Below are positions 41,613 through 49,992 of a stretch of DNA of 51,717 bases, one piece after another (position 1 is the first letter of the stretch; each line of letters opens with the position of its first letter). The stretch lies in contig CALJKL010000035.1 of assembly GCA_937973555.1 (NCBI GenBank), positions 1 through 51,717 on the forward strand, written 5' to 3'. A program made the position numbers and the translations under genes. The notes beneath the pieces were generated by a model. It made no database searches. It saw only the letters and a program-made list of their open reading frames with translations, and was not told the origin of the DNA. This DNA is from an uncultured Flavobacteriales bacterium (lineage in GTDB: Bacteria; Bacteroidota; Bacteroidia; Flavobacteriales; Weeksellaceae).

Positions 41613-41750
41613 CTAATTTTTTTTATTGTATAACATCTGATATAATAGCATTCAATATTTCATGCCCCAAAAGGGGCAAACTGATTTTCTATAATTATAT
41701 GAGATTAAAAAATCAGTTTGCTACAAATAACAGGAAACAATTATAAATTT

Positions 41751-42164
41751 TTATTTTTTGAGCGAAAGGATATATTTCACCATAAGTTTCGCATTTTCTT
41801 TATCCAATCCAGGGTGCGGTGTCATTGGGATATCACCCCAATTGCCTTTTCCGCCCTCAATTACTTTTTGGGCCAATTTATCAATATCAGCATCGGTATA
41901 TTTAGCCGCTACGTCTTGATATGATGGCCCCACTAGTTTGGCATCTATCTTATGACATGAAAGACAGTCGGCACCTTCTATCAGTTTCAACCCTTCATCC
42001 GTAGAATTTCCAGACGAAGCCCCTTCAGAAACCGCCGTGGTTTTCGGCTCTTCCTTCATTACATTAGATTCAGATTTAGGCTGTGTGGAAGTAGCCTCGT
42101 TATTTTGGGAACAAGAGATTAAGGATAAGGACAGCACGGCAGCTGTAAGAATTAAATTTTTCAT
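41751..42164 (-). CDS. Class I cytochrome c lipoprotein
   Basis: This periplasmic monohaem cytochrome c is probably the electron donor for NirK. The 137-residue precursor has a lipoprotein signal with lipobox SLISC (Cys18), a Ser/Thr/Glu-rich linker (~20-60), then the haem site CLSCH (Cys67, Cys70, His71), VGPSYQDVAAKY, and the axial methionine in DIPMTPHPG (Met114). In several Bacteroidota NirK proteins a cytochrome c domain is fused to the C-terminus; here the NirK lacks it and this separate gene, three genes downstream, may supply it. Confidence 0.92.
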   Translation of the reverse strand: MKNLILTAAVLSLSLISCSQNNEATSTQPKSESNVMKEEPKTTAVSEGASSGNSTDEGLKLIEGADCLSCHKIDAKLVGPSYQDVAAKYTDADIDKLAQKVIEGGKGNWGDIPMTPHPGLDKENAKLMVKYILSLKK

Positions 42165-42199
42165 TTTGTTATATTAAATTGTTAATAATTTAGTTTAAT

Positions 42200-42763
42200 T
42201 CAGTCTAATTGTTTTTTTATTTCACTCACAGTAGCATCTACATCTATGTCGAGTCCTTCTTTTTGAAACGCCATTTCTCCGTTTTTACTAAAAACAGTAA
42301 TGATATTAGAATGCGAAAACTCTACAGGAGTAATTTGTTTATATTTTACGGCCAATGCATTCGCCAATTCTCGAGTATGTTCTTCGTCACTTCTCAGAAA
42401 TAGCCATTGTTGCCCTCCAAATTTATTATTGGCAAGATATTCTTTCATTTTTTTAGGAGTATCCACTTCCGGGTCAATGGAGACCAATACGAAGCGGATA
42501 TCGTTAGGATCATAACTTCCAATCTTATTTTCTATTTCCCTCATTTTTATGGTAAGTCTTGGGCATGCTGTTTTGCAAGACGTATAAATCATTACCATTA
42601 CCACCGTTTTTCCTTTAAGATCGGCAAGATGCATCTTGTTGCCATCCTGGTTTTCCCATTTTGAAGGAAGATTGTATACAGAATCAGCAGAAAGGCTGAT
42701 CTCTTCTTTTTTGCATGCCGTCATGCTGAGACAGGCGAGCAGTATTAAAATAATATTTTTCAT
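42200..42763 (-). CDS. SCO1/SenC-family copper chaperone lipoprotein
   Basis: SCO proteins deliver copper or reduce cysteines in copper-site assembly. The 187-residue precursor has lipobox LSMTAC (Cys17), the thioredoxin-fold core DLKGKTVVMVMIYTSCKTACPRLT with the metal-binding CKTAC (Cys63, Cys67), SIDPEVDTPKKMKEYL and a third ligand His in PVEFSHSNIITVF. Its place in the nir cluster suggests that it loads copper into NirK rather than cytochrome oxidase. It lies 14 bp from nirV. Confidence 0.93.
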   Translation of the reverse strand: MKNIILILLACLSMTACKKEEISLSADSVYNLPSKWENQDGNKMHLADLKGKTVVMVMIYTSCKTACPRLTIKMREIENKIGSYDPNDIRFVLVSIDPEVDTPKKMKEYLANNKFGGQQWLFLRSDEEHTRELANALAVKYKQITPVEFSHSNIITVFSKNGEMAFQKEGLDIDVDATVSEIKKQLD

Positions 42764-42777
42764 ATTTTTTATTTTTT

Positions 42778-43599
42778 TTATTTTTTTAAATCCTTAACAC
42801 AGCGAAACCCCAAGTTATTGAGACAGTAATTGGCTTTTATACTCCCACGAATAGCAAACCTCATAAAGGCAGCATAATTGCGCAGGTCTGAGGAGGTTAC
42901 AGCTGCTCCGGCACAGAATAACGATTCGTTGGAAGTATTATCTTTTCTGGATTCCCCACTCATCATTACAGAATTGAAATCATAAGTCCATTCCCAAACC
43001 TTACCATACATATCATAAAGTCCATAGTAATTAGGTTGGTCTTGTTTTACCGGGAAACGGTACATTTCTCTTTTTTGATATGCTTTAAGTATATATTCTG
43101 TAAATTCTGGCTTTTCTGATGCATTGGACGAAACCTCATCTGCTACCCCTGCATATTCCCATTCATCTATGGTAGCCAGTCTTTTGCCAGCACTTTTGGC
43201 ATAAGCATCTGCAGCAAACCATGAAATATTGGTAATAGGAGCTTCGGGACTAATGCCTGCAGGCAATTGAAAATCGCCCTTCCAATTATGCAGATAAGTA
43301 CTGTCTGCATACAGACGGATAATCTTGCTACGCGTCCACTGAGGATTAGCCTTTAGAAATTGTAGATATTCTGCATTGGTCACAGGGCTGTCGTCCATCA
43401 GAAAAGAATTGACCTTTACCACTCTTCCTGAATCCTTTCCAATAAAAGCCTTATAACTTCCTCCTTCTATCTTTACCATTTTTTTTAAGGACGAAATGGC
43501 TACCAAAGGTTGATATTTCTGAGGGACGACCTGTTTCTTGTTTTGTTTAAAACAGGAAGACAGCACTGTAAATAATAAAATTAAATGAATAACTTTCAC
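42778..43599 (-). CDS. nirV: NirV-like formylglycine-generating-enzyme-fold lipoprotein
   Basis: The 273-residue precursor has lipobox VLSSC (Cys16) and an FGE/SUMF1 domain: VKIEGGSYKAFIGKDSG, FLMDDSPVTNAEYLQFL, ITNISWFAADAYAKSAGKRL, EWEYAG, GLYDMYGKVWEWTYDFNS, and LGFRCVKDL at the end. The active FGE cysteine pair is not intact: the region reads SLFCAGAAVTSSDL, with only one Cys, so oxidase activity is doubtful. NirV genes accompany nirK in several denitrifiers; their exact role is unknown. It lies 35 bp downstream of nirK. Confidence 0.88.
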   Translation of the reverse strand: MKVIHLILLFTVLSSCFKQNKKQVVPQKYQPLVAISSLKKMVKIEGGSYKAFIGKDSGRVVKVNSFLMDDSPVTNAEYLQFLKANPQWTRSKIIRLYADSTYLHNWKGDFQLPAGISPEAPITNISWFAADAYAKSAGKRLATIDEWEYAGVADEVSSNASEKPEFTEYILKAYQKREMYRFPVKQDQPNYYGLYDMYGKVWEWTYDFNSVMMSGESRKDNTSNESLFCAGAAVTSSDLRNYAAFMRFAIRGSIKANYCLNNLGFRCVKDLKK

Positions 43600-43634
43600 A
43601 ATTTCCTTTTTTATACAGGATTTTTGTTTCTATT

Positions 43635-44675
43635 TTAGTTTGATGATTTTTTGTAGACCTTAGGATTGTCTGCTCCGGTCACTTTTATTTTTCCTAAAGC
43701 CCCTTTATTGAAGGCTCTGAAAATAGCATGGTCTACAATTACATATTCACCAGGCACATTCGCCTTAAATTCTACAATGGCGGCACCTCCAGGAGGAATC
43801 ACAGTAGTTTGAACGTTTTCATTGATTTTGCTTCCACCTTCTAAATATACTTTGTCAAAGACTTCACCTATGATATGGAAAGATGAAGTAAGATTTGGGC
43901 CACCGTTTCCTGCAAATATTCTCACCGTTTCACCGGTTTTCACCTGAGGTTCTTTATCTCCTAACAAAGCACCCACTTTACCATTAAACACCACATATTC
44001 AGGGTTTTCGGCGATGGCTTTATCCATATCAAATTCCTGAAGTCCTTTTTCACCAAATTTACCTTTGGTATAGAAGTCACCCTGCATAATGTAGAATTCT
44101 TTGTCTACTTTAGGAAGACCTCCTTCCGGTTCTATAAGGATGAGCCCATACATACCATTGGCAATGTGCATCCCTACAGGTGCTGTAGCACAGTGATACG
44201 CATAAAGCCCAGGATTAAGCGCTTTAAAATTAAATATGGCTTCTTTGCCCGGTGCTACAAAAGTACCCTCTGCCCCCCCTCCTGGGCCATTTACGGCATG
44301 AAGGTCTATATTATGAGGGAAGGTATTATTGGCATTGTTTTTTAGATGGAGTTCTATATCATCTCCTACTCTTGCACGGATAAAACTTCCGGGAACAGAC
44401 CCATTAAAGGTCCAGAAATTATATTGGGTGCCGTCTGCCAGCTCACCCACTTTTTCGATCACTTCTAGATGAACTACTACTTTTTTAGCTTTACGGTCTC
44501 CTACGGGAGCAGGAACATTAGGCGGCGCTACAGACTGTTGGTGTTCTATGGTACCATCTGTTTCAATTTTTTCGGTATCTCCATTACCAGAAGTGGCATT
44601 GGAAGCGTTGTCCTGCTTGCAAGAGTTCAATGCTAGAAATATCGACAAAACTGCGGGAATCAATACTTTTTTCAT
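43635..44675 (-). CDS. nirK: Copper-containing nitrite reductase NirK (lipoprotein)
   Basis: It reduces nitrite to NO in the periplasm. In 346 residues it has a lipobox ending in LNSC (Cys19) and two cupredoxin domains. Type-1 copper ligands: His121, His161-Cys162, His170 and Met175 (FPHNIDLHAVNG, AYHCATAPVGMHIANGM). Type-2 copper ligands: His126, His161 neighbourhood partner and His316 (VDHAIFRAF), with catalytic Asp124 and His267 (SSFHIIGEVFD). All key residues are present. It is the first gene of nirK-nirV-sco-cytochrome c, with an Rrf2 regulator gene 196 bp upstream. Membrane anchoring of NirK by a lipid is uncommon outside Bacteroidota. Confidence 0.96.
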   Translation of the reverse strand: MKKVLIPAVLSIFLALNSCKQDNASNATSGNGDTEKIETDGTIEHQQSVAPPNVPAPVGDRKAKKVVVHLEVIEKVGELADGTQYNFWTFNGSVPGSFIRARVGDDIELHLKNNANNTFPHNIDLHAVNGPGGGAEGTFVAPGKEAIFNFKALNPGLYAYHCATAPVGMHIANGMYGLILIEPEGGLPKVDKEFYIMQGDFYTKGKFGEKGLQEFDMDKAIAENPEYVVFNGKVGALLGDKEPQVKTGETVRIFAGNGGPNLTSSFHIIGEVFDKVYLEGGSKINENVQTTVIPPGGAAIVEFKANVPGEYVIVDHAIFRAFNKGALGKIKVTGADNPKVYKKSSN

Positions 44676-44837
44676 ATTATTTATTATTTTAAAGGTTCTT
44701 TTCTAAATGAATATTGTTGCATTACTAAAAAATGACAGCTATTACCAGAAAAATCAATTTAAAGATTCCGCATCCAAAAGGAATAGAAAACCAATTATGA
44801 TAAAATCTTTATGCTGAGCTTTCATATTAATGATATA

Positions 44838-44858
44838 AATACCTTTTTATCTTTTATT
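44838..44858 (-). promoter_or_regulatory. Motif shared with the ric upstream region, upstream of nirK
   Basis: AATACCTTTTT followed by ATCTTTTATT on the plus strand, 163 bp upstream of the nirK start and just after the rrf2 stop. It differs from the ric copy at 41,590-41,612 by one inserted T. I found no standard -7 box closer to nirK, so the promoter architecture is unresolved. Confidence 0.4.
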
Positions 44859-44871
44859 ATTATAAAAAATT

Positions 44872-45303
44872 TTATTTCTTTAAAAAAGTCAATTTTAGTT
44901 CAAGGTTTTCCATAAACATTTCTATCGTAGATTTTTCAAACATCTCTTTCATGCCTTTACGGAGTATTTTGAAATCATTATGAATAGGACAAGGATGATT
45001 TTCTGAACATTGCTTTAATCCTAAACCGCATCCGGTAAACAATTTATCACCATCTACTTCTCTTACAATGTCTGCAATAGATGTTTTTAGGTTTTGATTG
45101 TCCATAAAAAAACCGCCGTTGGGTCCCTTTACAGATTGAACAAAATTTTTCCTGCTTAAATCCTGAAGAATTTTTGCAATAAAATACTCCGGAGAATCTA
45201 TTCCTCCAGCAATATCTTTAATCCCCACCCTTGTTCCTTCTTTGGATTTTTGAGCGACATAAATTAAAGCTCTGATTGCATATTCACAAGTTTTAGAAAA
45301 CAT
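44872..45303 (-). CDS. Rrf2-family iron-sulfur regulator, NsrR-like
   Basis: Rrf2 proteins with three conserved cysteines bind an Fe-S cluster; NsrR members sense NO. The 143-residue product has the winged helix (FSKTCEYAIRALIYVAQKS, DSPEYFIAKILQDLSRKNFV, VKGPNGGFF) and cysteines 92, 99 and 105 in TGCGLGLKQCSENHPCPIH, the expected cluster ligands. It is transcribed towards nirK with its own -7 box, so it is the obvious candidate regulator of nirK and ric. IscR- or RsrR-like function cannot be excluded from sequence. Confidence 0.9.
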   Translation of the reverse strand: MFSKTCEYAIRALIYVAQKSKEGTRVGIKDIAGGIDSPEYFIAKILQDLSRKNFVQSVKGPNGGFFMDNQNLKTSIADIVREVDGDKLFTGCGLGLKQCSENHPCPIHNDFKILRKGMKEMFEKSTIEMFMENLELKLTFLKK

Positions 45304-45322
45304 TCCTTACTTTTTTACAGTA

Positions 45323-45330
45323 CAAATATA
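45323..45330 (-). promoter_or_regulatory. Bacteroidota -7 box of the Rrf2 regulator gene
   Basis: TATATTTG on the minus strand matches TAnnTTTG exactly, 20 bp upstream of the ATG. A TCTTTTATT stretch at 45,361-45,369 resembles part of the nirK/ric motif and might be an autoregulatory site. Confidence 0.55.
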
Positions 45331-45407
45331 ATAAAGTAAATTAAATAATGGATAAAAAACTCTTTTATTTTTAATATGATTTTCATCATGTTTTGATTTT
45401 TTATAAA

Positions 45408-45436
45408 GAAACGCCCCAAAGATTTTGGAGCGTTTC
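45408..45436 (-). terminator. Terminator of katG (AAACGCTCC family)
   Basis: GAAACGCCCCAA pairs with TTGGAGCGTTTC with one mismatch; on the minus strand it is followed by TTTATAAAAAA. It lies 66 bp beyond the katG stop. It is a member of the terminator set also seen at 11,387 and 40,782. Confidence 0.7.
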
Positions 45437-45502
45437 AGTTTCTTAAACTAGAAATCTCTTAATTTCTAAAGTAAGATGGGTTAAATTATAAAGATTAAAA
45501 AA

Positions 45503-47731
45503 TTATTTCAAATCGTAACGGTCTGCGTTCATTACTTTTACCCAAGCTTTCACAAAGTCTTTTACAAATTTCTCTTTGTTATCGTCTTGAGCATATACCT
45601 CAGCATAAGCTCTTAAAATAGAGTTAGACCCGAATACCAAATCTACTCTTGTAGCTGTCCATCTGGTAGCACCAGATTTACGATCTACAATATTATACAA
45701 GTTGTATCCTGCAGGCTGCCAAGAATAATTCATATCCGTAAGGTTTACAAAGAAATCATTGGTCAAAACCCCAGGCATATTGGTAAATACTCCGTGCTGT
45801 GTTCCACCATAGTTAGCTCCCAACACTCTCATACCTCCTACTAAAACCGTCATTTCCGGCGCTGTAAGACCCATCAACTGAGTACGATCTAGTAACATTT
45901 CTTCTGGGTTTACAGTAGTATATTCTTTTTTCAAGAAGTTTCTGTACCCATCATGTAATGGCTCTAGCTCTGCAAAAGATTCTACATCGGTCATTTCCTG
46001 TGTAGCATCTCCTCTTCCTGGTGCAAATGGTACTGTAATATTTACTCCTGCTTCCTGAGCTGCCTTTTCTACCGCTGCAGAACCACCCAATACGATAAGG
46101 TCTGCTATGCTTACTTTTTTAGAAAGACCCGCTTGAATTTTGGTTAAAGTATCCAATACTTTTTGAAGACGTTGAGGCTCATTTCCTTCCCAGTTTTTCA
46201 TAGGCTCTAATCTGATTCTGGCGCCATTAGCACCTCCTCTGAAATCTGAACCTCTAAAAGTTCTGGCACTGTCCCAAGCAGTATTAATCAATTCTGCTCT
46301 GGTTAAACCACTATTTAACAATTTGGTTTTCAATTCTGCAATTTCTGCGTCTGAAAGCGTATAGTCTACCGCAGGGATTGGGTCTTGCCAGATTAAATCT
46401 TCTTGAGGAACATCTGCTCCTAAATAACGACTCTTAGGCCCCATATCTCTATGAGTTAATTTAAACCAAGCTCTTGCAAATACCTCTGTAAAGTAAGCGG
46501 GATCTTGACGGAATTTTTCTGAAATTTTTCTGTATTCAGGATCTATCTTCAATGCCATATCCGCATCCGTCATGATAGGATTTCTTCTTACAGAAGGATT
46601 ATGAGCATCTAGCGGCTTGTCTTCTTCAGCAATATTGATAGGTTCCCACTGGCTGGCTCCTGCCGGACTTTTCTTCAGTTCCCAATCATACTTCAACAAA
46701 AGTTCAAAATATTCATTATCCCAACGGGTTGGGTTAGTAGTCCACGCACCTTCTAAACCAGAAGTTACAGCGTTTCCACCTCCACCTTTTGGATTCATCC
46801 ATCCAAAACCTTGGTTTTCTATATCGCTACCTTCTGGAGCTTCTCCCAATGTAGAGGCATCTCCATTTCCATGCGCTTTTCCTACAGTGTGACCACCAGC
46901 AGTAAGAGCTACGGTTTCCTCGTCATTCATTGCCATTCTCTTAAAGGTAATGCGCATATCATGAGCCGTCTTTAATGGATCTGATTTTCCATCTACCCCT
47001 TCCGGGTTTACATAGATCAATCCCATCATTACGGCTGCCAAAGGATTCTCTAAATCTCTTTCTCCAGACCAGCGGTTTCCTTCGCTGCCTGTTGGCGCCA
47101 ACCATTCTTTTTCAGAGCCCCAATAGATGTCTTTCTCTGGGTGCCAAATATCTTCACGCCCTCCGGCAAAACCAAAGGTTTTAAGTCCCATAGATTCATA
47201 TGCCATGTTACCAGCCAATATCATGAGATCTGCCCAAGAAATCTTGTTTCCGTATTTCTTTTTAATGGGCCAAAGCAATCTTCTTGCCTTATCCAGGTTG
47301 GCATTGTCTGGCCAGCTGTTTAATGGGGCAAAACGAAGATTACCGGTATTGGCACCTCCTCTACCGTCTGCGGTACGATACGTTCCTGCCGCATGCCAAG
47401 CCATACGAATCATGAGCCCACCATAGTGTCCCCAGTCTGCAGGCCACCACGCTTGGCTATCTGTCATTAAGGCTTTAAGGTCATTTTTAACTGCTTCTAA
47501 ATCTAATTTTTTGAATTCTTCTGCATAATTAAATTCTTCTCCCAAAGGATTGGTTTTGGTATCATGCTGATGAAGGATATCCAAGTTCAATGCTTTTGGC
47601 CACCACTCCATTACGGATTGGCTGGCTTCAGAATTGGCTCCGTGCATTACAGGGCATTTACCAGAAGAGGCAGGTTTTTCAACCTCTTGATGATGTGGAA
47701 AAGGACATTTTCCATTTTCATTACTGCTCAT
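45503..47731 (-). CDS. katG: Catalase-peroxidase KatG
   Basis: This haem enzyme destroys hydrogen peroxide. At 742 residues it has both peroxidase halves. The distal haem site is LMIRMAWHAAGTYR (Arg109, Trp112, His113), LIYVNPEGVDG supplies the Tyr of the Met-Tyr-Trp adduct, and TAGGHTVGKAHGNG carries the proximal His. The N-terminus has the doubled GKCPFPHH / GKCPVMHG pattern. No export signal is present, so it acts in the cytoplasm. A -7 box lies 27 bp and a Fur/PerR-type palindrome 92 bp upstream, indicating peroxide-responsive control. Confidence 0.98.
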   Translation of the reverse strand: MSSNENGKCPFPHHQEVEKPASSGKCPVMHGANSEASQSVMEWWPKALNLDILHQHDTKTNPLGEEFNYAEEFKKLDLEAVKNDLKALMTDSQAWWPADWGHYGGLMIRMAWHAAGTYRTADGRGGANTGNLRFAPLNSWPDNANLDKARRLLWPIKKKYGNKISWADLMILAGNMAYESMGLKTFGFAGGREDIWHPEKDIYWGSEKEWLAPTGSEGNRWSGERDLENPLAAVMMGLIYVNPEGVDGKSDPLKTAHDMRITFKRMAMNDEETVALTAGGHTVGKAHGNGDASTLGEAPEGSDIENQGFGWMNPKGGGGNAVTSGLEGAWTTNPTRWDNEYFELLLKYDWELKKSPAGASQWEPINIAEEDKPLDAHNPSVRRNPIMTDADMALKIDPEYRKISEKFRQDPAYFTEVFARAWFKLTHRDMGPKSRYLGADVPQEDLIWQDPIPAVDYTLSDAEIAELKTKLLNSGLTRAELINTAWDSARTFRGSDFRGGANGARIRLEPMKNWEGNEPQRLQKVLDTLTKIQAGLSKKVSIADLIVLGGSAAVEKAAQEAGVNITVPFAPGRGDATQEMTDVESFAELEPLHDGYRNFLKKEYTTVNPEEMLLDRTQLMGLTAPEMTVLVGGMRVLGANYGGTQHGVFTNMPGVLTNDFFVNLTDMNYSWQPAGYNLYNIVDRKSGATRWTATRVDLVFGSNSILRAYAEVYAQDDNKEKFVKDFVKAWVKVMNADRYDLK

Positions 47732-47758
47732 ATGTTGTTATTTTCTGTTTCTGAAAAT

Positions 47759-47766
47759 CAAAAGTA
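47759..47766 (-). promoter_or_regulatory. katG promoter (-7 box with upstream TTTG)
   Basis: TACTTTTG on the minus strand fits TAnnTTTG, and a TTTG lies 22 bp farther upstream (47,789-47,792). The predicted transcript start is near 47,752, about 20 bases before the ATG. Confidence 0.6.
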
Positions 47767-47823
47767 AAATTTATACATAAAGTGGATTCAAAAAATTAAT
47801 TTATTAAAATAATCCACATCATA

Positions 47824-47836
47824 GATAATTATTATC
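47824..47836. promoter_or_regulatory. Fur/PerR-type 6-1-6 box upstream of katG
   Basis: GATAAT-T-ATTATC is a perfect 6-1-6 inverted repeat, the core of the Fur-family consensus (PerR and Fur share GATAATnATTATC-like sites). It is 32 bp upstream of the katG TTTG element and 165 bp upstream of the divergent TetR gene. PerR control of katG is well known in other bacteria; here it is inference from the site. Confidence 0.6.
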
Positions 47837-47939
47837 GATATAAAAAATTTAATTTATTTCTTCTATTGGTGTCAGATTTCATTTCACATTATTTAAAGTT
47901 GATTTATCAATATTGTTAATCATTATAATAGTAAATATT

Positions 47940-47965
47940 AATACCTAAATGTATTATTTGGTATT
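47940..47965. promoter_or_regulatory. Palindromic operator upstream of the TetR gene
   Basis: AATACC-T-AAAT (47,940-47,950) and ATTTGGTATT (47,956-47,965) form a 10-bp inverted repeat with one extra base and a 5-bp centre. It is 36 bp upstream of the TetR start, next to TATTTTTG (47,975-47,982), a -7-box match. The position fits autorepression by the TetR protein. Confidence 0.55.
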
Positions 47966-48001
47966 TTATAGTACTATTTTTGTGGAAATAATTTTAAATA
48001 A

Positions 48002-48661
48002 ATGAAAAAGGAAAATAAAATCAATAAGGAAAAAATCTTTGAGATATACGGCGACTATCTTCTTAATCATGGGGAAAGACCTAGAAATGTATTTCAATTC
48101 TCACAAGCAAATAATTTTGAAGAAAGTAAATTTTATGAATATTTTTCGAGTTTTGAAGAAATTGAAAAACAAATTTTAGCACAGCTCTTCTCAAAATCCT
48201 TAGAGCTAGCATCTGGCATGGAAGAATTTGAAACGCTTACCGCAAAAGAAAAACTCCTGAATGTTTATTATATCTTTTTTGAAAATCTTACCCTGAACAG
48301 GTCTTTGGTGATGATGCTTACAGGACAAGATAAAATAGATCATTTTAAAACTTTCCAAAGCTTAAAACAAATCCATAGAGAATTTACCAAAACACTTTAT
48401 TTTGAAGAAAATAAACTTTTGGAAAAGGCACCTCAAAATGTTAAAAACCTGAACGAAAAATCCAAAGAAGAGATGCTTTGGCTTCATTTGGTTTCTTGCA
48501 TAGAATTTTGGAAAAAAGACACTTCTCCTTCTTTTGAGAAGACAGACCTTTTCATTGAAAAGACAATTGATACCGGTTTTGAACTGATTGATAATGAACC
48601 TTTGAAAAAAGTAATGGATTTGGGGAAATTTCTATGGAAAGAAAAATTCGGAATCAACTAA
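48002..48661 (+). CDS. TetR-family transcriptional regulator
   Basis: The 219-residue, all-helical protein has an N-terminal DNA-binding region resembling TetR: INKEKIFEIYGDYLLNHG, then FSQANNFEESKFYEYFSSFEEIEKQILAQLF, where the recognition helix ends in the KFYEYFSS pattern. The rest (~60-219) is a ligand/dimer domain of the TetR C-terminal type. Its stop TAA is directly followed by the ATG of the UbiB-like gene, so it heads an operon with the kinase and SDR genes and probably represses it. Confidence 0.85.
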   Translation: MKKENKINKEKIFEIYGDYLLNHGERPRNVFQFSQANNFEESKFYEYFSSFEEIEKQILAQLFSKSLELASGMEEFETLTAKEKLLNVYYIFFENLTLNRSLVMMLTGQDKIDHFKTFQSLKQIHREFTKTLYFEENKLLEKAPQNVKNLNEKSKEEMLWLHLVSCIEFWKKDTSPSFEKTDLFIEKTIDTGFELIDNEPLKKVMDLGKFLWKEKFGIN

Positions 48662-49978
48662 ATGAAAACATTAGACAAAATACCTACAGGAAAAATTGAA
48701 AGAGCAGGAAGCCTTATTAAAACTGGAGCGAAAGTAGGCGTAAATTATCTGAAATATTATGGCAATAAAATAGCCAAAGATGAAGAAAAAGCACGAAAGA
48801 TTCTCCATGAAGAAAATGCCTCTGACATCTATGATTCTCTAAAAGAATTGAAAGGCTCTGCGCTGAAGGTGGCACAAATGCTAAGCATGGACAAAAATAT
48901 AATGCCACAGCAATATGTAGAAAAATTCTCACTTTCTCAGTTTTCAGTTCCACCGTTATCAGGGGCTTTGGTAAAGAAGACTTTCAGGAAATATTTCGGG
49001 AAAAATCCTGAAGATATTTTTGATGAATTCTCTGCAGAATCTGTTAATGCAGCCAGTATTGGCCAAGTACACAAGGCAAAAAAAGACGATAAAACTTTAG
49101 CTGTTAAAATACAATATCCAGGGGTAAGAGAAAGCATTTCGAGTGATCTGAAATTGGTGAAACCAATTGCAATGAAAATGTTCAATATCAGAAAAGAAGG
49201 CTCAGAAACGTATTTTCAGGAAGTAGAAGACAAACTCTATGAGGAAACCAATTACCACCTCGAGCTTCAACGCAGCCAGCAAATAGCCGATCATTGCAGT
49301 CATCTTCCAAATGTTGTTTTTCCTAATTATTATCCAGATTTTTCATGTGAGAAAATCATTACAATGGACTGGATGGAAGGCGAACACTTATCCGAATTTA
49401 CCGCCCATAAAAACACCCAAGAAGATCTCAATAAAATCGGACAAACACTTTGGGATTTCTACATGTATCAACTTCATGTCTTGAGAAGGGTTCATGCAGA
49501 TCCTCATCCCGGTAATTTTTTGGTTTCGAAAGAACGAAAATTATTAGTAATTGATTTTGGCTGTATCAAAGAGATTCCAATGGATTTTTATCTGCCTTAT
49601 TTTGAACTGGCAAAAGAAGAAAATTTAAAAAATCCTGAAATTTTCAATCAAAAATTGTATGAATTGGAAATTCTTCGACATGAAGACAGCAAAGCTGAAA
49701 AAGAATTTTTCTCCCATCTTTTCCATGAGTTATTAGAACTATTTACAAGACCTTTCAATAATCATAAATTTGATTTTTCTGACGAATCCTTTTTTCAACA
49801 AATGGCAGAATTAGGACAGCGATATGCCAAGGTAAGCGATATTAAAGAAATGAACACCAACAGAGGATCTAAACATTTTATCTATATGAACAGAACGTTT
49901 TTTGGATTATACAATATGATGCATGACTTGAAAGCAAAAGACATCATCATCAATAATTACCAAAATTTCATTCTATAA
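48662..49978 (+). CDS. ABC1/UbiB-family atypical kinase
   Basis: ABC1/ADCK proteins are atypical kinases/ATPases linked to quinone and lipid metabolism. In 438 residues: the family's KxGQ-equivalent region LKGSALKVAQMLSMDKNIMP, the unusual A-rich loop VNAASIGQVHKAKK, the lysine in LAVKIQYPGVRESI, the catalytic loop RRVHADPHPGNFLV and the metal site LVIDFGCIKEIP. It lacks the long C-terminal membrane helices of E. coli UbiB, so it is the soluble or peripheral type. It is fused tightly to the TetR gene (0 bp) and 14 bp ahead of an SDR gene. Confidence 0.93.
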   Translation: MKTLDKIPTGKIERAGSLIKTGAKVGVNYLKYYGNKIAKDEEKARKILHEENASDIYDSLKELKGSALKVAQMLSMDKNIMPQQYVEKFSLSQFSVPPLSGALVKKTFRKYFGKNPEDIFDEFSAESVNAASIGQVHKAKKDDKTLAVKIQYPGVRESISSDLKLVKPIAMKMFNIRKEGSETYFQEVEDKLYEETNYHLELQRSQQIADHCSHLPNVVFPNYYPDFSCEKIITMDWMEGEHLSEFTAHKNTQEDLNKIGQTLWDFYMYQLHVLRRVHADPHPGNFLVSKERKLLVIDFGCIKEIPMDFYLPYFELAKEENLKNPEIFNQKLYELEILRHEDSKAEKEFFSHLFHELLELFTRPFNNHKFDFSDESFFQQMAELGQRYAKVSDIKEMNTNRGSKHFIYMNRTFFGLYNMMHDLKAKDIIINNYQNFIL

Positions 49979-49992
49979 AAATTTAAAAATTC

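Noticed and set aside
47732..48001. A small RNA in the katG-TetR gap
   Set aside because: The 270-bp region is explained by divergent promoters, a Fur/PerR box and a palindromic operator; no separate terminator or structured transcript is visible.
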